This document shows, in pieces, positions 17,644 to 27,448 of a stretch of DNA of 64,000 bases. Position numbers and translations under genes: made by a program. Where the stretch lies: positions 124,001-188,000 of the forward strand of contig NZ_VMSB01000001.1 of NCBI RefSeq assembly GCF_009858245.1, read 5' to 3'. Source of the stretch: Ornithinibacter aureus (GTDB taxonomy: Bacteria > Actinomycetota > Actinomycetes > Actinomycetales > Dermatophilaceae). Within the stretch, counting starts at the first letter, position 1. Each line of letters starts with the position of its first letter. The notes below the pieces were generated by a model that was not told where the DNA came from, made no database searches, and saw nothing but the letters and a program-made list of their open reading frames with translations.

Positions 17644-18505
17644 CGTCGGTGCCCAGGAACTCGACGAACCCGTCGAGGTCCGGCTCGTCCCGGGTCGGCT
17701 GGAACACCACGGTCGTGGCGCCGATCGCGGCGAGCCGGCGCACGGCATCCGCGATCGCCCCGGCGTCGCCGGCGACCCCGCGGCCGGGGGCGCCGTCGGT
17801 GTGACCCCACCGCGCCAGCTCCTCCTCGACGCGCTGGTGGGCCCGGCCGCCGGTGGCGGTGAGGAGGTGCGCGAGCACCGGCATCGGTGGGGCGTCGGGG
17901 CCGCGGCCCTGCGCCCAGCCGAGTCGGCCAGCGGCGACGGAGTCCTCGAGCTCGCTCTCGGAGACGGCCGACCCGACGAGGATGCCGTCGCCGTACCGCC
18001 CCGCGAGCTCGAGGGTCTTCGGGCCGCCGCCGCCGATGAGCAGCGGGCTGCCCGGCTCCGGCGGCCAGTCCAGCTTCACGCGGTCGAGGTGCACGTAGCG
18101 CCCCGCGGTGCTCACCTCGTGGCCGTCGAGCAGCAGCCGCATGGCCTGCGCGTGCTCGCGCAGCAGGGTGAGCGGAGAGCGTTCCCGGGCGCCGACCTGA
18201 CCCATCCAGTCCTGCACCCCGTGGCCGATGCCGGGCAGGAAGCGGCCCGGGAAGAGGCGGTGGATGGTCGCCACCTCCATGGCGAGCAGGGCCACGTTGC
18301 GCAGCGGCACCGGGGCCAACCCGATGCCGACCCGCACCCGGTCCGTCCAGGCCAGCGCCGCCGCGGCCGCCGCGCCCCCCGACTCCTTGAAGCAGTCCTC
18401 CCACACCCAGAGCTCGTCGAGGTGACGATCGGCGGCGGCCGCCAGTGGGCGCAGCGCCTCGGGAGGCAACGTCGGGACGAGCACGACCCCCAGCGCGGGT
18501 GTCAC
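17621..18505 (-). CDS. LLM-class (luciferase-like, probably F420-dependent) oxidoreductase
   Basis: 294 residues with a bacterial luciferase-like TIM-barrel pattern: DELWVWEDCFKESGG, RVRVGIGLAPVPLRNVALLAMEVATIHRLFPGRFLPGIGHGV (about residues 60-105) and PLLIGGGGPKTLELAGRYGDGIL (about 160-182). Actinobacterial members often use coenzyme F420. The GTG at 18505 has AGGTGAGGG upstream and overlaps the TGA of the preceding methyltransferase, so the two are coupled. Substrate unknown. Confidence 0.85.
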   Translation of the reverse strand: MTPALGVVLVPTLPPEALRPLAAAADRHLDELWVWEDCFKESGGAAAAAALAWTDRVRVGIGLAPVPLRNVALLAMEVATIHRLFPGRFLPGIGHGVQDWMGQVGARERSPLTLLREHAQAMRLLLDGHEVSTAGRYVHLDRVKLDWPPEPGSPLLIGGGGPKTLELAGRYGDGILVGSAVSESELEDSVAAGRLGWAQGRGPDAPPMPVLAHLLTATGGRAHQRVEEELARWGHTDGAPGRGVAGDAGAIADAVRRLAAIGATTVVFQPTRDEPDLDGFVEFLGTDVRAALDG

Positions 18506-19107
18506 GGCGCCCTCACCTCGAGCACCCGAAATCCCTTGCTCGACGCGAACCGGCCACACGGCATCCCCAGTTCGACCTCGATCCAGCGCTGGAGGCTGTC
18601 CGACCCGAGGTTCTTCTGCACGACCAGGTAGGCCACACCGCCGGGCGCGAGCCGCGACAGCCACGTGCGCAGCAGGTCGTGCAGCACGGCCTTGCCGACC
18701 CTGATCGGCGGGTTGGACCAGATGAGGTCGAAGCGCACGTCATCCGGGATGCCGTCGGCCGTCGTCGCCGTGACCCGCCCCAGTCCCAGCGCGGCGGCGT
18801 TGCGGCGGGTGAGGTCCAGGGCACGCTCGTTGACGTCGAGGGCGTGCACGGTTGCGTCCGGGGAGGACAGGGCGAGGGTGAGGGCGATCGGCCCCCAACC
18901 GCAGCCGAGGTCGAGGAAGGTGCCGGTGGCCGGGGGAGCGGGCGCCTCGTCGAGCAGCACCGCGGTGCCCTTGTCCAGGCCGCCGGGGGAGAAGATGCCG
19001 GGCGCGACCTCGACCTCGACGGCTCGCCCGGCAAGGCGCACCCGCACCCGGCGCCGCTCGTTCGGGCTCGCCGGATCGGCCGTGAAGTAGTGGTCGTTCT
19101 CAGTCAT
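18502..19107 (-). CDS. class I SAM methyltransferase, RsmC-like
   Basis: 201 residues. It starts MTENDHYFTADPAS, typical of actinobacterial RsmC-like proteins. SAM motif I is LDLGCGWGPIALTLA (about residues 58-72), and the catalytic motif SNPPIRVGK (about 131-139) is the NPP[FY/I] type of N-directed methyltransferases. The family includes the 16S rRNA G1207 N2-methyltransferase. The longer ORF reading upstream overlaps the hflX start region and was rejected in favour of the ATG at 19107. Confidence 0.87.
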   Translation of the reverse strand: MTENDHYFTADPASPNERRRVRVRLAGRAVEVEVAPGIFSPGGLDKGTAVLLDEAPAPPATGTFLDLGCGWGPIALTLALSSPDATVHALDVNERALDLTRRNAAALGLGRVTATTADGIPDDVRFDLIWSNPPIRVGKAVLHDLLRTWLSRLAPGGVAYLVVQKNLGSDSLQRWIEVELGMPCGRFASSKGFRVLEVRAP

Positions 19108-19183
19108 CGCAGGGCACACGCTAGCGCCGGTCGGAAGAAAGCGTTCGCCATGGGGCGTTGCCCGGTGAGACCCTAGGGAGAAC

Positions 19184-20650
19184 ATGACTTCGAACCACAG
19201 CATCTCCGGGCGAGCCAACGCGCTCGCTGACGACACGACCTTCGACGAGTCCGGCTTCGTCCTGGACGACGACGCCTCGTTCGACGGTGACCAGCTCGAC
19301 CGCGAGGAGCGCGCCGCCCTGCGCCGCGTCGGCGGGCTCTCGACCGAGCTCGAGGACGTCACCGAGGTCGAGTACCGCCAGCTGCGCCTCGAGCGCGTCG
19401 TGCTGGCCTCGGTCTGGTGCGAGGGCACCGCCGAGGACGCCGACAACTCGATGCGTGAGCTCGCAGCCCTCGCCGAGACGGCCGGTTCCGAGGTGCTCGC
19501 CGGGCTCGTCCAGCGGCGGGCCAACCCCGACCCAGCGACCTACCTCGGCAAGGGCAAGGCCGCCGAGCTGCGCGACATCGTCATTGCCGAGGGTGCCGAC
19601 ACGGTGGTCTGCGACACCGAGCTCGCGCCGAGCCAGCGCCGCGCCCTCGAGGACGTCGTCAAGGTCAAGGTCATCGACCGCACGGCCCTGATCCTCGACA
19701 TCTTCGCCCAGCACGCGAAGTCCCGCGAAGGCAAGGCACAGGTCGAGCTCGCCCAGCTGCAGTACCTCCTGCCGCGACTGCGCGGTTGGGGTGAGTCGAT
19801 GTCCCGGCAAGCGGGTGGCCAGGCGGCCGGCGGTCAGGGCATGGGCTCGCGAGGCCCGGGTGAGACCAAGATCGAGCTCGACCGTCGCCGGATCAACACG
19901 CGCATCGCCAAGCTGCGGCGTGAGATCAAGGAGATGAAGACCGTCCGTGACACCAAGCGGGGGTCGCGCAAGGCCAACGCCGTGCCGAGCGTGGCCATCG
20001 CCGGCTACACCAACGCCGGCAAGTCGAGCATCCTCAACCGGCTGACCGGTGCCGGCGTGCTCGTCGAGAATGCGCTGTTCGCGACGCTCGACCCGACCGT
20101 GCGCAAGGCCGAGACGCTCGACGGGCGGCTCTACACCCTGGCCGACACGGTCGGTTTTGTCCGGGCGCTGCCGCACCAGCTCGTCGAGGCGTTCCGCTCG
20201 ACCCTGGAGGAGGTGGCCGAGGCCGACCTGCTGCTGCACGTCGTCGACGGCTCCCACCCCGACCCCGAGGGCCAGATCTCGGCCGTGCGCGCCGTGCTGG
20301 CCGACGTCGACGCCACCGACGTGCGCGAGGTCATCGTCATCAACAAGGCTGACGTCGCCGACCCCGAGGTCATCGCGCGCCTCCAGCGGCACGAGAAGCA
20401 TTCGATCGTCGTGTCCGCCCGCAGCGGTGAGGGCATGGAGGAGCTTCGCGCCCTCATCGGCGAGGAGCTTCCCCACCCGGACGTCGAGGTCGAGGTGCTC
20501 GTGCCCTACAGCCGCGGCGACCTCGTGAGCCGGCTGCACGAACAGGGTGACGTGCTGGAGTCGCGCCACGAGGCCGAGGGGACGCGGGTGCGCGCCCGGG
20601 TGCACGCGAACCTCGCCGCAGACCTCGCCGACCTGGTGACCACTGCCTGA
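19184..20650 (+). CDS. hflX: ribosome-associated GTPase HflX
   Basis: 488-residue GTPase that splits stalled or heat-damaged 70S ribosomes. The N-terminal HflX domain (about residues 60-230) contains RRANPDPATYLGKGKAAELR. The linker SRGPGETKIELDRRRI is followed by the G domain: G1 GYTNAGKSS (about 273-281), G3 DTVGFVRALPHQ (about 320-331) and G4 NKAD (about 386-389). A 65-residue acidic N-terminal leader is present. It is divergent from the RsmC-like gene. Confidence 0.95.
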   Translation: MTSNHSISGRANALADDTTFDESGFVLDDDASFDGDQLDREERAALRRVGGLSTELEDVTEVEYRQLRLERVVLASVWCEGTAEDADNSMRELAALAETAGSEVLAGLVQRRANPDPATYLGKGKAAELRDIVIAEGADTVVCDTELAPSQRRALEDVVKVKVIDRTALILDIFAQHAKSREGKAQVELAQLQYLLPRLRGWGESMSRQAGGQAAGGQGMGSRGPGETKIELDRRRINTRIAKLRREIKEMKTVRDTKRGSRKANAVPSVAIAGYTNAGKSSILNRLTGAGVLVENALFATLDPTVRKAETLDGRLYTLADTVGFVRALPHQLVEAFRSTLEEVAEADLLLHVVDGSHPDPEGQISAVRAVLADVDATDVREVIVINKADVADPEVIARLQRHEKHSIVVSARSGEGMEELRALIGEELPHPDVEVEVLVPYSRGDLVSRLHEQGDVLESRHEAEGTRVRARVHANLAADLADLVTTA

Positions 20651-20698
20651 TCGCCGCCTGATCTGCCCCGGGCCGCTGCCGGACCACAGGGTTGCCGG

Positions 20699-22309
20699 TC
20701 AGGGGGCAGGCGGCTCGTCAGACCCGCCGAGCGCGGCATCGGCCAGGGCCACGCCTGAGCCGCTGTAGACGTGCAGCACCGTGTCCGCACCGTTGGCGTG
20801 CAGTTCGGTGACCTCGTCGTCGTAGCGGGCGACAGCCGCGACGGTGCCGGTGAAGCTGCGGGCGCGCACGACCTCGATGGTCGCGAGGTTGGCCTCGTGG
20901 AACGGCATGGCGAGCACCACGGTGCGCAGGGTCCTCACCGCGACCAGGCGGCGCCACAGGCTGCTGTCGGTCGCATCCGCCAGCACGACCTCGACGCCCC
21001 GAGCCCGCAGCCGGGCCACCCGTTCCTCGTCGTGCTCGATGCCGAGCACCCGCAGGCCGCGCTCGGTCAGCCGGCGGTGCGCGGCGCTGCCGACCCGTCC
21101 CATCCCGAGGACGAGGGCGTCGACGTCGTGCAGGGGGATCGGCCGTTCCGCCTCGTCGAGTGACTCCGGGTCGGGGTCGGGCCAGCGGCGCTCGATCGCG
21201 TCGGAGATCTGCTCCGCCCTGGCATTGACCGCACTGGAGAGCACGAAGCTGAGCGCCACGGTCACGGCCGTCGTGGTGACCCAGCGTTCGGTGACGAGAC
21301 CGGCATCCTGCGCCGTCGCCATGACGACGAGGGCGAACTCGGAGCTGTTGGCGAGCACGAGCGCCGTGAGCACCGCCGTGCGACGGCGCATCCGCAGCAT
21401 CGACAGGAGCACCACGTAGGCCAGCGTCTGCACCGGCAGCAGGAGTAGCAGCAGGGCGGCGGTGAGGACCTGCTGAAGGTCCGGGACGCCGTGCAGCCCG
21501 ATCGACAGGAAGAACGCGACGAGCAGCAGCTCCTTGACCCCGAAGATCGACTTCGCGAGGTCGTCGGAGCGGGCCGCGCCGGCGAGCAACATGCCCATGG
21601 CCAAGGCGCCGAGGTCGCCCTTGAGGCCCAGCGCGTCGAAGAGGGCGTACCCCGGGACGAAGGCCATGAGCACCCCGAACAGCACCTGCAGCTCGGCCCG
21701 CCCGGCTCGCTCCCAGAGCGCGACGATCACCCGCCGGGCGGGGATCAGCAGGAGCAGGCCGAACGCCCACGGGCTCGGCGGGCTGCCGTGGGACACGGCC
21801 ACGAAGACCACGGCGAAGACGTCCTGCACGACGAGGACGCCGATCGCGATCTGCCCGTAGCGCGAACGTGACTCGTTGCGCTCGTCGAGCACCTTGACGA
21901 CGAACACGGTGCTCGAGAACGACAGGGCCAGGGCGATCAGGGCCAGGGCGCGCAGGTCCAACCCGGACGCCTCGGCGACGCCGAGCGCGGACAGCGCGGT
22001 GAGGAAGCCGACGCCGATGCCGACCATGAGCAGCGAGTGCACCCCGGTGGTCAGCCACACCTCTCGGCGCAGCAGCCGCCGGACGTCGAGGTGAAGGCCG
22101 ACGGCGAAGAGCAACAGGGTGACCCCGAGGTCGGCGAGCAGGTCGATCACCGGTGGCCGGCCCAGGTCGGCGCCGGAACCGACGGCATCGGCCCCGGCCA
22201 GCGCGAAGCCAGCAGCGAGGAAACCCAGCAGGGGTGGCAGCCGCAGCACCCGGGCGACCAGCCCGGCCGCGAAGGCTGCGGTGAGGACGATCGCGGCATC
22301 CGGCGTCAT
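20699..22309 (-). CDS. CPA2-type cation:proton antiporter with RCK/TrkA-N domain
   Basis: 536 residues. The N-terminal about 370 residues form 11-13 hydrophobic segments in the Na+/H+ exchanger (Kef) pattern, including SFSSTVFVVKVL and KGDLGALAMGMLLAGA. A C-terminal nucleotide-binding domain begins VLGMGRVGSAAHRRLTERGLRVLGIE (about 400-425). It is probably a K+ or Na+ efflux antiporter gated by NAD(H). The ATG at 22309 has AAGGAGG six bases upstream, which decides it over the longer reading. Confidence 0.88.
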   Translation of the reverse strand: MTPDAAIVLTAAFAAGLVARVLRLPPLLGFLAAGFALAGADAVGSGADLGRPPVIDLLADLGVTLLLFAVGLHLDVRRLLRREVWLTTGVHSLLMVGIGVGFLTALSALGVAEASGLDLRALALIALALSFSSTVFVVKVLDERNESRSRYGQIAIGVLVVQDVFAVVFVAVSHGSPPSPWAFGLLLLIPARRVIVALWERAGRAELQVLFGVLMAFVPGYALFDALGLKGDLGALAMGMLLAGAARSDDLAKSIFGVKELLLVAFFLSIGLHGVPDLQQVLTAALLLLLLPVQTLAYVVLLSMLRMRRRTAVLTALVLANSSEFALVVMATAQDAGLVTERWVTTTAVTVALSFVLSSAVNARAEQISDAIERRWPDPDPESLDEAERPIPLHDVDALVLGMGRVGSAAHRRLTERGLRVLGIEHDEERVARLRARGVEVVLADATDSSLWRRLVAVRTLRTVVLAMPFHEANLATIEVVRARSFTGTVAAVARYDDEVTELHANGADTVLHVYSGSGVALADAALGGSDEPPAP

Positions 22310-22395
22310 CGATGCCTCCTTCGCTGCGGTGCTCCCGTCGTGAGTCTGCCCGAGCATGGCAGGCTGGGTCGCCACCGACCCCGCAGGAGGATGCC

Positions 22396-22959
22396 GTGTC
22401 CCAGTTCACCGAGTCGTCCCCGGCCGACCAGCACCGGGTCGCCAGCGAGCAGCTGGTCGCGATCGCCGAGCAGGTGAGCGACTGGGACGCGCCGACCCCG
22501 GTGCGCGAGTGGGTGGCTCGTGACATCCCCGAGCACCTCACGTGGCTCGGCGGCTTCCTCGGCGGTCTGGGGGTGAGCGTGGACATCCCGCACCACGACG
22601 ACCTCGCCGCCCAGGTGCGGTCCCAGGCGCAGGCCGTGCAGTCGTTGCTGGAGAGCCCCGCCGCGGCGCAGGACGTCGACAGCCCGATGGGTCGGATGCC
22701 GCTGGCGCAGGTGATCGCCTCGTTCTACACCTTCGACGTCATCGCCCACGGGTGGGACCTGGCCCGCTCGCAGGGGCTGGAGGTGACCTTCGACGAGGAC
22801 TGGGCCACCGGCGCCTTTCACGGGATGTCGGCGATGGGCCCCGCGTTGCACGCCTCCGGCCAGTTCGGCACCCCGCAGCCGGTGGGTGAGGATGCCCCGA
22901 TCCAGGACCGCCTGCTCGCCCTGCTCGGTCGTGATCCGCACTGGAGCCCCGGTGCCTGA
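22396..22959 (+). CDS. DinB/MDMPI N-terminal family protein (TIGR03086-like)
   Basis: 187 residues in the mycothiol-dependent maleylpyruvate isomerase N-terminal/DinB helical-bundle family. The metal-site histidines are likely H49 (PEHLTWLGGFLGGL) and those in FYTFDVIAHGWDLARS (about residues 113-128). The GTG at 22396 follows AGGAGG by five bases. Members are thiol-dependent transferases or isomerases using mycothiol, which fits an actinobacterium. It overlaps the next gene by 8 bp. Confidence 0.8.
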   Translation: MSQFTESSPADQHRVASEQLVAIAEQVSDWDAPTPVREWVARDIPEHLTWLGGFLGGLGVSVDIPHHDDLAAQVRSQAQAVQSLLESPAAAQDVDSPMGRMPLAQVIASFYTFDVIAHGWDLARSQGLEVTFDEDWATGAFHGMSAMGPALHASGQFGTPQPVGEDAPIQDRLLALLGRDPHWSPGA

Positions 22960-25618
22960 GGGCCCACTCACCGACGAACAGGTCCGGCTGCGCCACAGCC
23001 CCGGCGACGACGACCCGTGGCGGCTCTGGGGCCCCTACCTCTCGGCTCGGCAGTGGGGCACGGTGCGCGAGGACTACTCCGAGGACGGTGACGCCTGGGC
23101 TCACTTCCCCTTCGACCAGGCGCACGCCCGGGCCTACCGCTGGGGTGAGGACGGCATCGCGGGCCTCACCGACCGGTACGGCTTCCTCAACCTCGCGGTC
23201 GCCGCCTGGAACCACCGTGACGACCGGCTCAAGGAGCGCCTGTTCGGCCTGACCAACGGCCAGGGCAACCACGGCGAGGACGCCAAGGAGTACTGGTGGG
23301 CGCTGGACGCCACCCCGACCCACTCGTGGGCCCAGTACCTCTACCGCTACCCGCAGGCCGCCTTCCCGTACGCCGCGCTCGTCGAGGAGAACGCTCGGCG
23401 CGGCCCGGACGCCCCGGAGTTCCAGCTCGCCGACACCGGGGTGCTCCGGCAGAGCCGCTTCTTCGACATCGTGACGACGCACGCCAAGGTCACCCCGCAG
23501 GACGTGTGCCTGGTCATCGAGGCGACCAACCACGGCCCGGATGCCGCCCCGCTCGACCTCGTGCCGCAGCTGTGGTTCCGCAACACGTGGTCCTGGGGGC
23601 GCGATGACCGCCGTCCGTCCCTGCGCCTCGTCGACGCCGACGACACGCTGGCCCCCGGCACCACGGTGGTCCAGGCCGAGCACGGCTGGCTCGGGCGGTA
23701 CGTCCTCATCGCCGAGGGTGCTCCGGACGTGCTGTTCTGCGACAACGAGACCAACGTGGCCGCGGTGTTCGGGCCGGATGCCGGGGCGAGCCTGTCGTCG
23801 TACCCCAAGGACGGCATCGGGCGGGCGGTCGTCGACGGCGACGACAGCGGCACCAACCCCACCGCGACCGGCACGAAGGTCGGGTTGGTCTACCGGTTCG
23901 AGTCGGTCGCACCCGGTGCGACGGTGCGGCTGCAGCTGCGGCTGCGGGCCGACCACCAGCTGGAGCGGCCGTTCGGTCGGTCGTTCGCATCGGTGCTCGA
24001 GGACCGCCGGCGCGAGGCCGACGAGTTCTACGAGAGCGTCATCCCGAGCCACGTCAGCGACGGGGACCGGCACGTCTCGCGCCGAGCGTTCGCCGGGCTG
24101 AACTGGGGCAAGCAGCTGTACCGCTACTCGGTCAAGGAGTGGCTCGACGGCGACCCGGCCGGGCCGCCCGCGCCGCCGGGTCGTCGGTCGCGCACGGCGC
24201 GCAACCGGTCCTGGAGCCAGCTCGCCCTGGCCGACGTCATCTCGATGCCCGACGAGTGGGAGTACCCCTGGTTCGCGACGTGGGACCTCGCCTTCCACTG
24301 CGTGGCCATCGCGCACATGGACCCGGAGTTCGCGAAGAACCAGTTGCTGCTGCTCGTGCGCGAGTGGGCCCAGCACCCCAACGGCCAGCTGCCGGCCTAC
24401 GAGTGGGACTTCGGGGACGTCAACCCCCCGGTGCACGCGTGGGCGGCCTGGCACGTCCACCAGCTCGACGGCGGCACCGACCGGGCCTTCCTCGTGCGGA
24501 TCTTCACCAAGCTGATGTTCAACTTCTCCTGGTGGCTGAACCGCAAGGACTCCGACGGGTCCAACCTCTTCGAGGGCGGGTTCCTCGGGATGGACAACAT
24601 CTCGGTCTTCGACCGCTCGCGCGACGTTCCGCAGGGCTGGCGCCTGGAACAGAGCGACGCGACGAGCTGGATGGCGTTCACCTCGCTGAGCATGCTGCGC
24701 ATCGCCCTCGAGCTCAGTCGCGAGGACCAGGCCTTCGACGGGCTGGCGACCACCTTCCTCGAGCACTTCCTGTCCGTCGCCGAGGCCATGGAGACCTTCG
24801 GCACCGACGACGTCTCGCTCTGGGACGAGGCGGACGGCTTCTTCTACGACGTGCTGGTCGGTCCCGACGGGCACTCCGAACCCGTGCGCCTTCGCTCTCT
24901 GGTGGGCCTGCTGCCGCTCATCGCCGTCGCGCACGCACCCGACTGGGTCACCCGTGAGCTTCCCGACTTCGTCGCCCGGCTGCGCTGGCTCCAGCGCCGA
25001 CGACCAGACCTCACCGACGCCCTGGTCACGACGCGCGCAGAGGGTCAGGTGGTGACCAGCCTCGCCCCGCTCACCGCGGCCCGGGCGCAGGCATTGATGA
25101 CCAGGCTGTTCGACGAGGGCGAGTTCCTCGGGCCCCACGGCATCCGATCACTGTCAGCCGCCTACCGCGGCGGGGTGACCCTCGACGTGGCCGGGGTGTC
25201 GATGTCGGTGGCCTACGACCCGGGGGAGTCGACGACCAACCTCTTCGGCGGCAACTCGAACTGGCGTGGGCCGGTGTGGTTCCCGATCAACGTGCTGCTC
25301 ATCGACGGGCTGCGGGGCCACGCCCGGGCCGCCGGGGGAAGCGCCGAGGTCGAGTACCCCACCGGGTCCGGGCGCACCCGAGGCCTGGGGGAGGTGGCGG
25401 ACGACCTCGAGCAACGGCTGGTGTCGTTGTTCCGTCCCGGCGCGGACGGGCGCCGACCCGGCACGCCCCGGGACCACCCGAGCGGGCCGCTCTGGGACGT
25501 GCACCCGACGTTCGCCGAGTACTTCGACGGTGACACCGGGCGCGGCTGCGGTGCATCGCACCAGACCGGCTGGACCGCCCTCGTCGCCCATCTGATCTGT
25601 TCGAGGCCGCTCAGCTGA
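22952..25618 (+). CDS. MGH1/GH63-like glucosidase family protein
   Basis: 888-residue (alpha/alpha)6-barrel glycoside hydrolase-like protein. Characteristic segments are [40 protein letters not shown] (about residues 70-110), [30 protein letters not shown] (about 430-460), [19 protein letters not shown] (about 480-498; likely acid residue) and [15 protein letters not shown]. It is related to the eukaryotic processing glucosidase family GH63 and to uncharacterised bacterial glucosidases; the natural sugar is unknown. No signal peptide, so cytoplasmic. The GTG start lies inside the upstream gene. Confidence 0.85.
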   Translation: MPEGPLTDEQVRLRHSPGDDDPWRLWGPYLSARQWGTVREDYSEDGDAWAHFPFDQAHARAYRWGEDGIAGLTDRYGFLNLAVAAWNHRDDRLKERLFGLTNGQGNHGEDAKEYWWALDATPTHSWAQYLYRYPQAAFPYAALVEENARRGPDAPEFQLADTGVLRQSRFFDIVTTHAKVTPQDVCLVIEATNHGPDAAPLDLVPQLWFRNTWSWGRDDRRPSLRLVDADDTLAPGTTVVQAEHGWLGRYVLIAEGAPDVLFCDNETNVAAVFGPDAGASLSSYPKDGIGRAVVDGDDSGTNPTATGTKVGLVYRFESVAPGATVRLQLRLRADHQLERPFGRSFASVLEDRRREADEFYESVIPSHVSDGDRHVSRRAFAGLNWGKQLYRYSVKEWLDGDPAGPPAPPGRRSRTARNRSWSQLALADVISMPDEWEYPWFATWDLAFHCVAIAHMDPEFAKNQLLLLVREWAQHPNGQLPAYEWDFGDVNPPVHAWAAWHVHQLDGGTDRAFLVRIFTKLMFNFSWWLNRKDSDGSNLFEGGFLGMDNISVFDRSRDVPQGWRLEQSDATSWMAFTSLSMLRIALELSREDQAFDGLATTFLEHFLSVAEAMETFGTDDVSLWDEADGFFYDVLVGPDGHSEPVRLRSLVGLLPLIAVAHAPDWVTRELPDFVARLRWLQRRRPDLTDALVTTRAEGQVVTSLAPLTAARAQALMTRLFDEGEFLGPHGIRSLSAAYRGGVTLDVAGVSMSVAYDPGESTTNLFGGNSNWRGPVWFPINVLLIDGLRGHARAAGGSAEVEYPTGSGRTRGLGEVADDLEQRLVSLFRPGADGRRPGTPRDHPSGPLWDVHPTFAEYFDGDTGRGCGASHQTGWTALVAHLICSRPLS

Positions 25619-27314
25619 GACCGACGATGTTGCCGTTCTCGTCGATGTCGATGTGGTCGGATGCCGGCACCTTGGGCAGCCCGGGCATCGTCATGATGTC
25701 GCCGGTCACCATCACGACGAAGCCCGCGCCGGCCGCAAGGCGGACCTCGCGGATGTTGACGGTGTGCCCGGTCGGGGCGCCGCGCCGGGTGGCGTCGGTG
25801 GAGAACGAGCTCTGCGTCTTGGCCATACACACCGGCAGGCCGGAGTAGCCGTCGGCCTCGATCTGCGCGAGCCGCTTGGCGGCCTTGGAGTCGAACGTGA
25901 CCCCCGCGGCGCCGTAGACCTTCGTGGCGATCGCCTCGGCCTTCTCGGCCAGCGAGAGCTCGTCGGCGTAGACGAACTGCATCTCACCCTCGCCCGCCTC
26001 GATGGCCTCGAGAACCCCGTGCGCCAGCGCCTCGGCACCGGCGCCACCGTTGCTGAAGTGCGTGGCCTCGTAGGCGCGAGCACCCTCGGCCCGGACGAGC
26101 TCGATGAGGGCGGCGATCTCGGCGTCGGTGTCGGTGGGGAAGCGGTTGATCGCGACCACGGGCGGCAGGCCGTAGACGTCCTTGACGTTGCGCAGGTGCT
26201 TGCGCAGGTTCTCCATGCCGCGGGTGAGGGCGTCGACGTCCTCGGTCTTCAGGTCGGCCAGGGCGACCCCGCCGTGGTACTTCAGGGCACGGATGGTCGC
26301 CACCACGACGACGGCGCTCGGGCGCAGGCCGGAGGTGCGGCACTTGATGTCGATGAACTTCTCGGCGCCGAGGTCGGCACCGAAGCCGGCCTCGGTCACG
26401 ACGTAGTCGGCGAGCTTGAGCGCGGTGCGGGTGGCCATGACCGAGTTGCAGCCGTGGGCGATGTTGGCGAACGGGCCGCCGTGGATCATCGCCGGGGTGT
26501 GCTCGAGGGTCTGCACGAGGTTCGGGGCCAGAGCGTCGCGCAGGATGACGGTCATCGCACCGTGGGCCTTGAGGTCACGGGCCGTCACCGGCTTCTTGTC
26601 GCGGGTGTAGCCGATGACGATGTTGCCCAGGCGCTCCTTGAGGTCGGCCAGGGACGTCGCGAGGCAGAAGATCGCCATCACCTCGGAGGCCACGACGATG
26701 TCGAAGCCGTCCTCGCGGGGGAAGCCGTTCGCCACGCCTCCGAGCGAGACGACGATGTCGCGCAGGGCGCGGTCGTTGAGGTCGACGACGCGCTTCCACG
26801 TGATGGTGCGCGGGTCGATGCCGAGCGCGTTGCCGTGGTGGATGTGGTTGTCGATGAGCGCGGAGAGCAGGTTGTTCGCCGCGGCGATCGAGGCGAAGTC
26901 GCCGGTGAAGTTGAGGTTGATGTCGGTCATCGGCACGACCTGGGCGTATCCGCCGCCCGCGGCGCCGCCCTTGATGCCGAACACCGGGCCCATCGAGGGC
27001 TCACGCAGCGCCACCATCGACTTCTTGCCGATCCGGCTCAGGGCGTCGGCCAGGCCCACGCTCGTCGTCGTCTTGCCCTCGCCGGCCGGGGTGGGGGAGA
27101 TCGCGGTGACGAGGATCAGCGTCCCCTCGGGCTGGTCGGCCAGGCTGCGGATGTGCGCGAGGTCGACCTTGGCCTTGGTGTGGCCGTAGGGGATCAGCGC
27201 GTCGGCGGGCAGGCCGAGCCGTTCCTGCGCGAGCGTCGTGATCGGGGTGATCTCGGCAGCCTCGGCGATCTCGATGTCGGACGGGAAGGGGGCAGCGGTG
27301 GTGTCAGCGGTCAC
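25611..27314 (-). CDS. fhs: formate--tetrahydrofolate ligase
   Basis: 567 residues. Makes 10-formyl-THF from formate, THF and ATP. The P-loop-like motif [14 protein letters not shown] (about residues 71-84) and the conserved [21 protein letters not shown] (about 115-135) identify it, and its length is normal. It overlaps the end of the convergent glucosidase-like gene by 8 bp. Confidence 0.96.
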   Translation of the reverse strand: MTADTTAAPFPSDIEIAEAAEITPITTLAQERLGLPADALIPYGHTKAKVDLAHIRSLADQPEGTLILVTAISPTPAGEGKTTTSVGLADALSRIGKKSMVALREPSMGPVFGIKGGAAGGGYAQVVPMTDINLNFTGDFASIAAANNLLSALIDNHIHHGNALGIDPRTITWKRVVDLNDRALRDIVVSLGGVANGFPREDGFDIVVASEVMAIFCLATSLADLKERLGNIVIGYTRDKKPVTARDLKAHGAMTVILRDALAPNLVQTLEHTPAMIHGGPFANIAHGCNSVMATRTALKLADYVVTEAGFGADLGAEKFIDIKCRTSGLRPSAVVVVATIRALKYHGGVALADLKTEDVDALTRGMENLRKHLRNVKDVYGLPPVVAINRFPTDTDAEIAALIELVRAEGARAYEATHFSNGGAGAEALAHGVLEAIEAGEGEMQFVYADELSLAEKAEAIATKVYGAAGVTFDSKAAKRLAQIEADGYSGLPVCMAKTQSSFSTDATRRGAPTGHTVNIREVRLAAGAGFVVMVTGDIMTMPGLPKVPASDHIDIDENGNIVGLS

Positions 27315-27448
27315 AGGCGCCAGTCAAGCACCACCAGGGCTTCCCTGTCATCACCTACGCGCCGCATGGCGCAACCCGGTGCACGATGCGCAACAGACCT
27401 GTGGATAGGCGTGATCGCCATCTGGGCGCGACGGCATACCCTGCTCTG

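Noticed and set aside
22739-25138. 799-residue minus-strand frame
   Set aside because: Antisense shadow of the glucosidase-like gene; no domain and biased composition.
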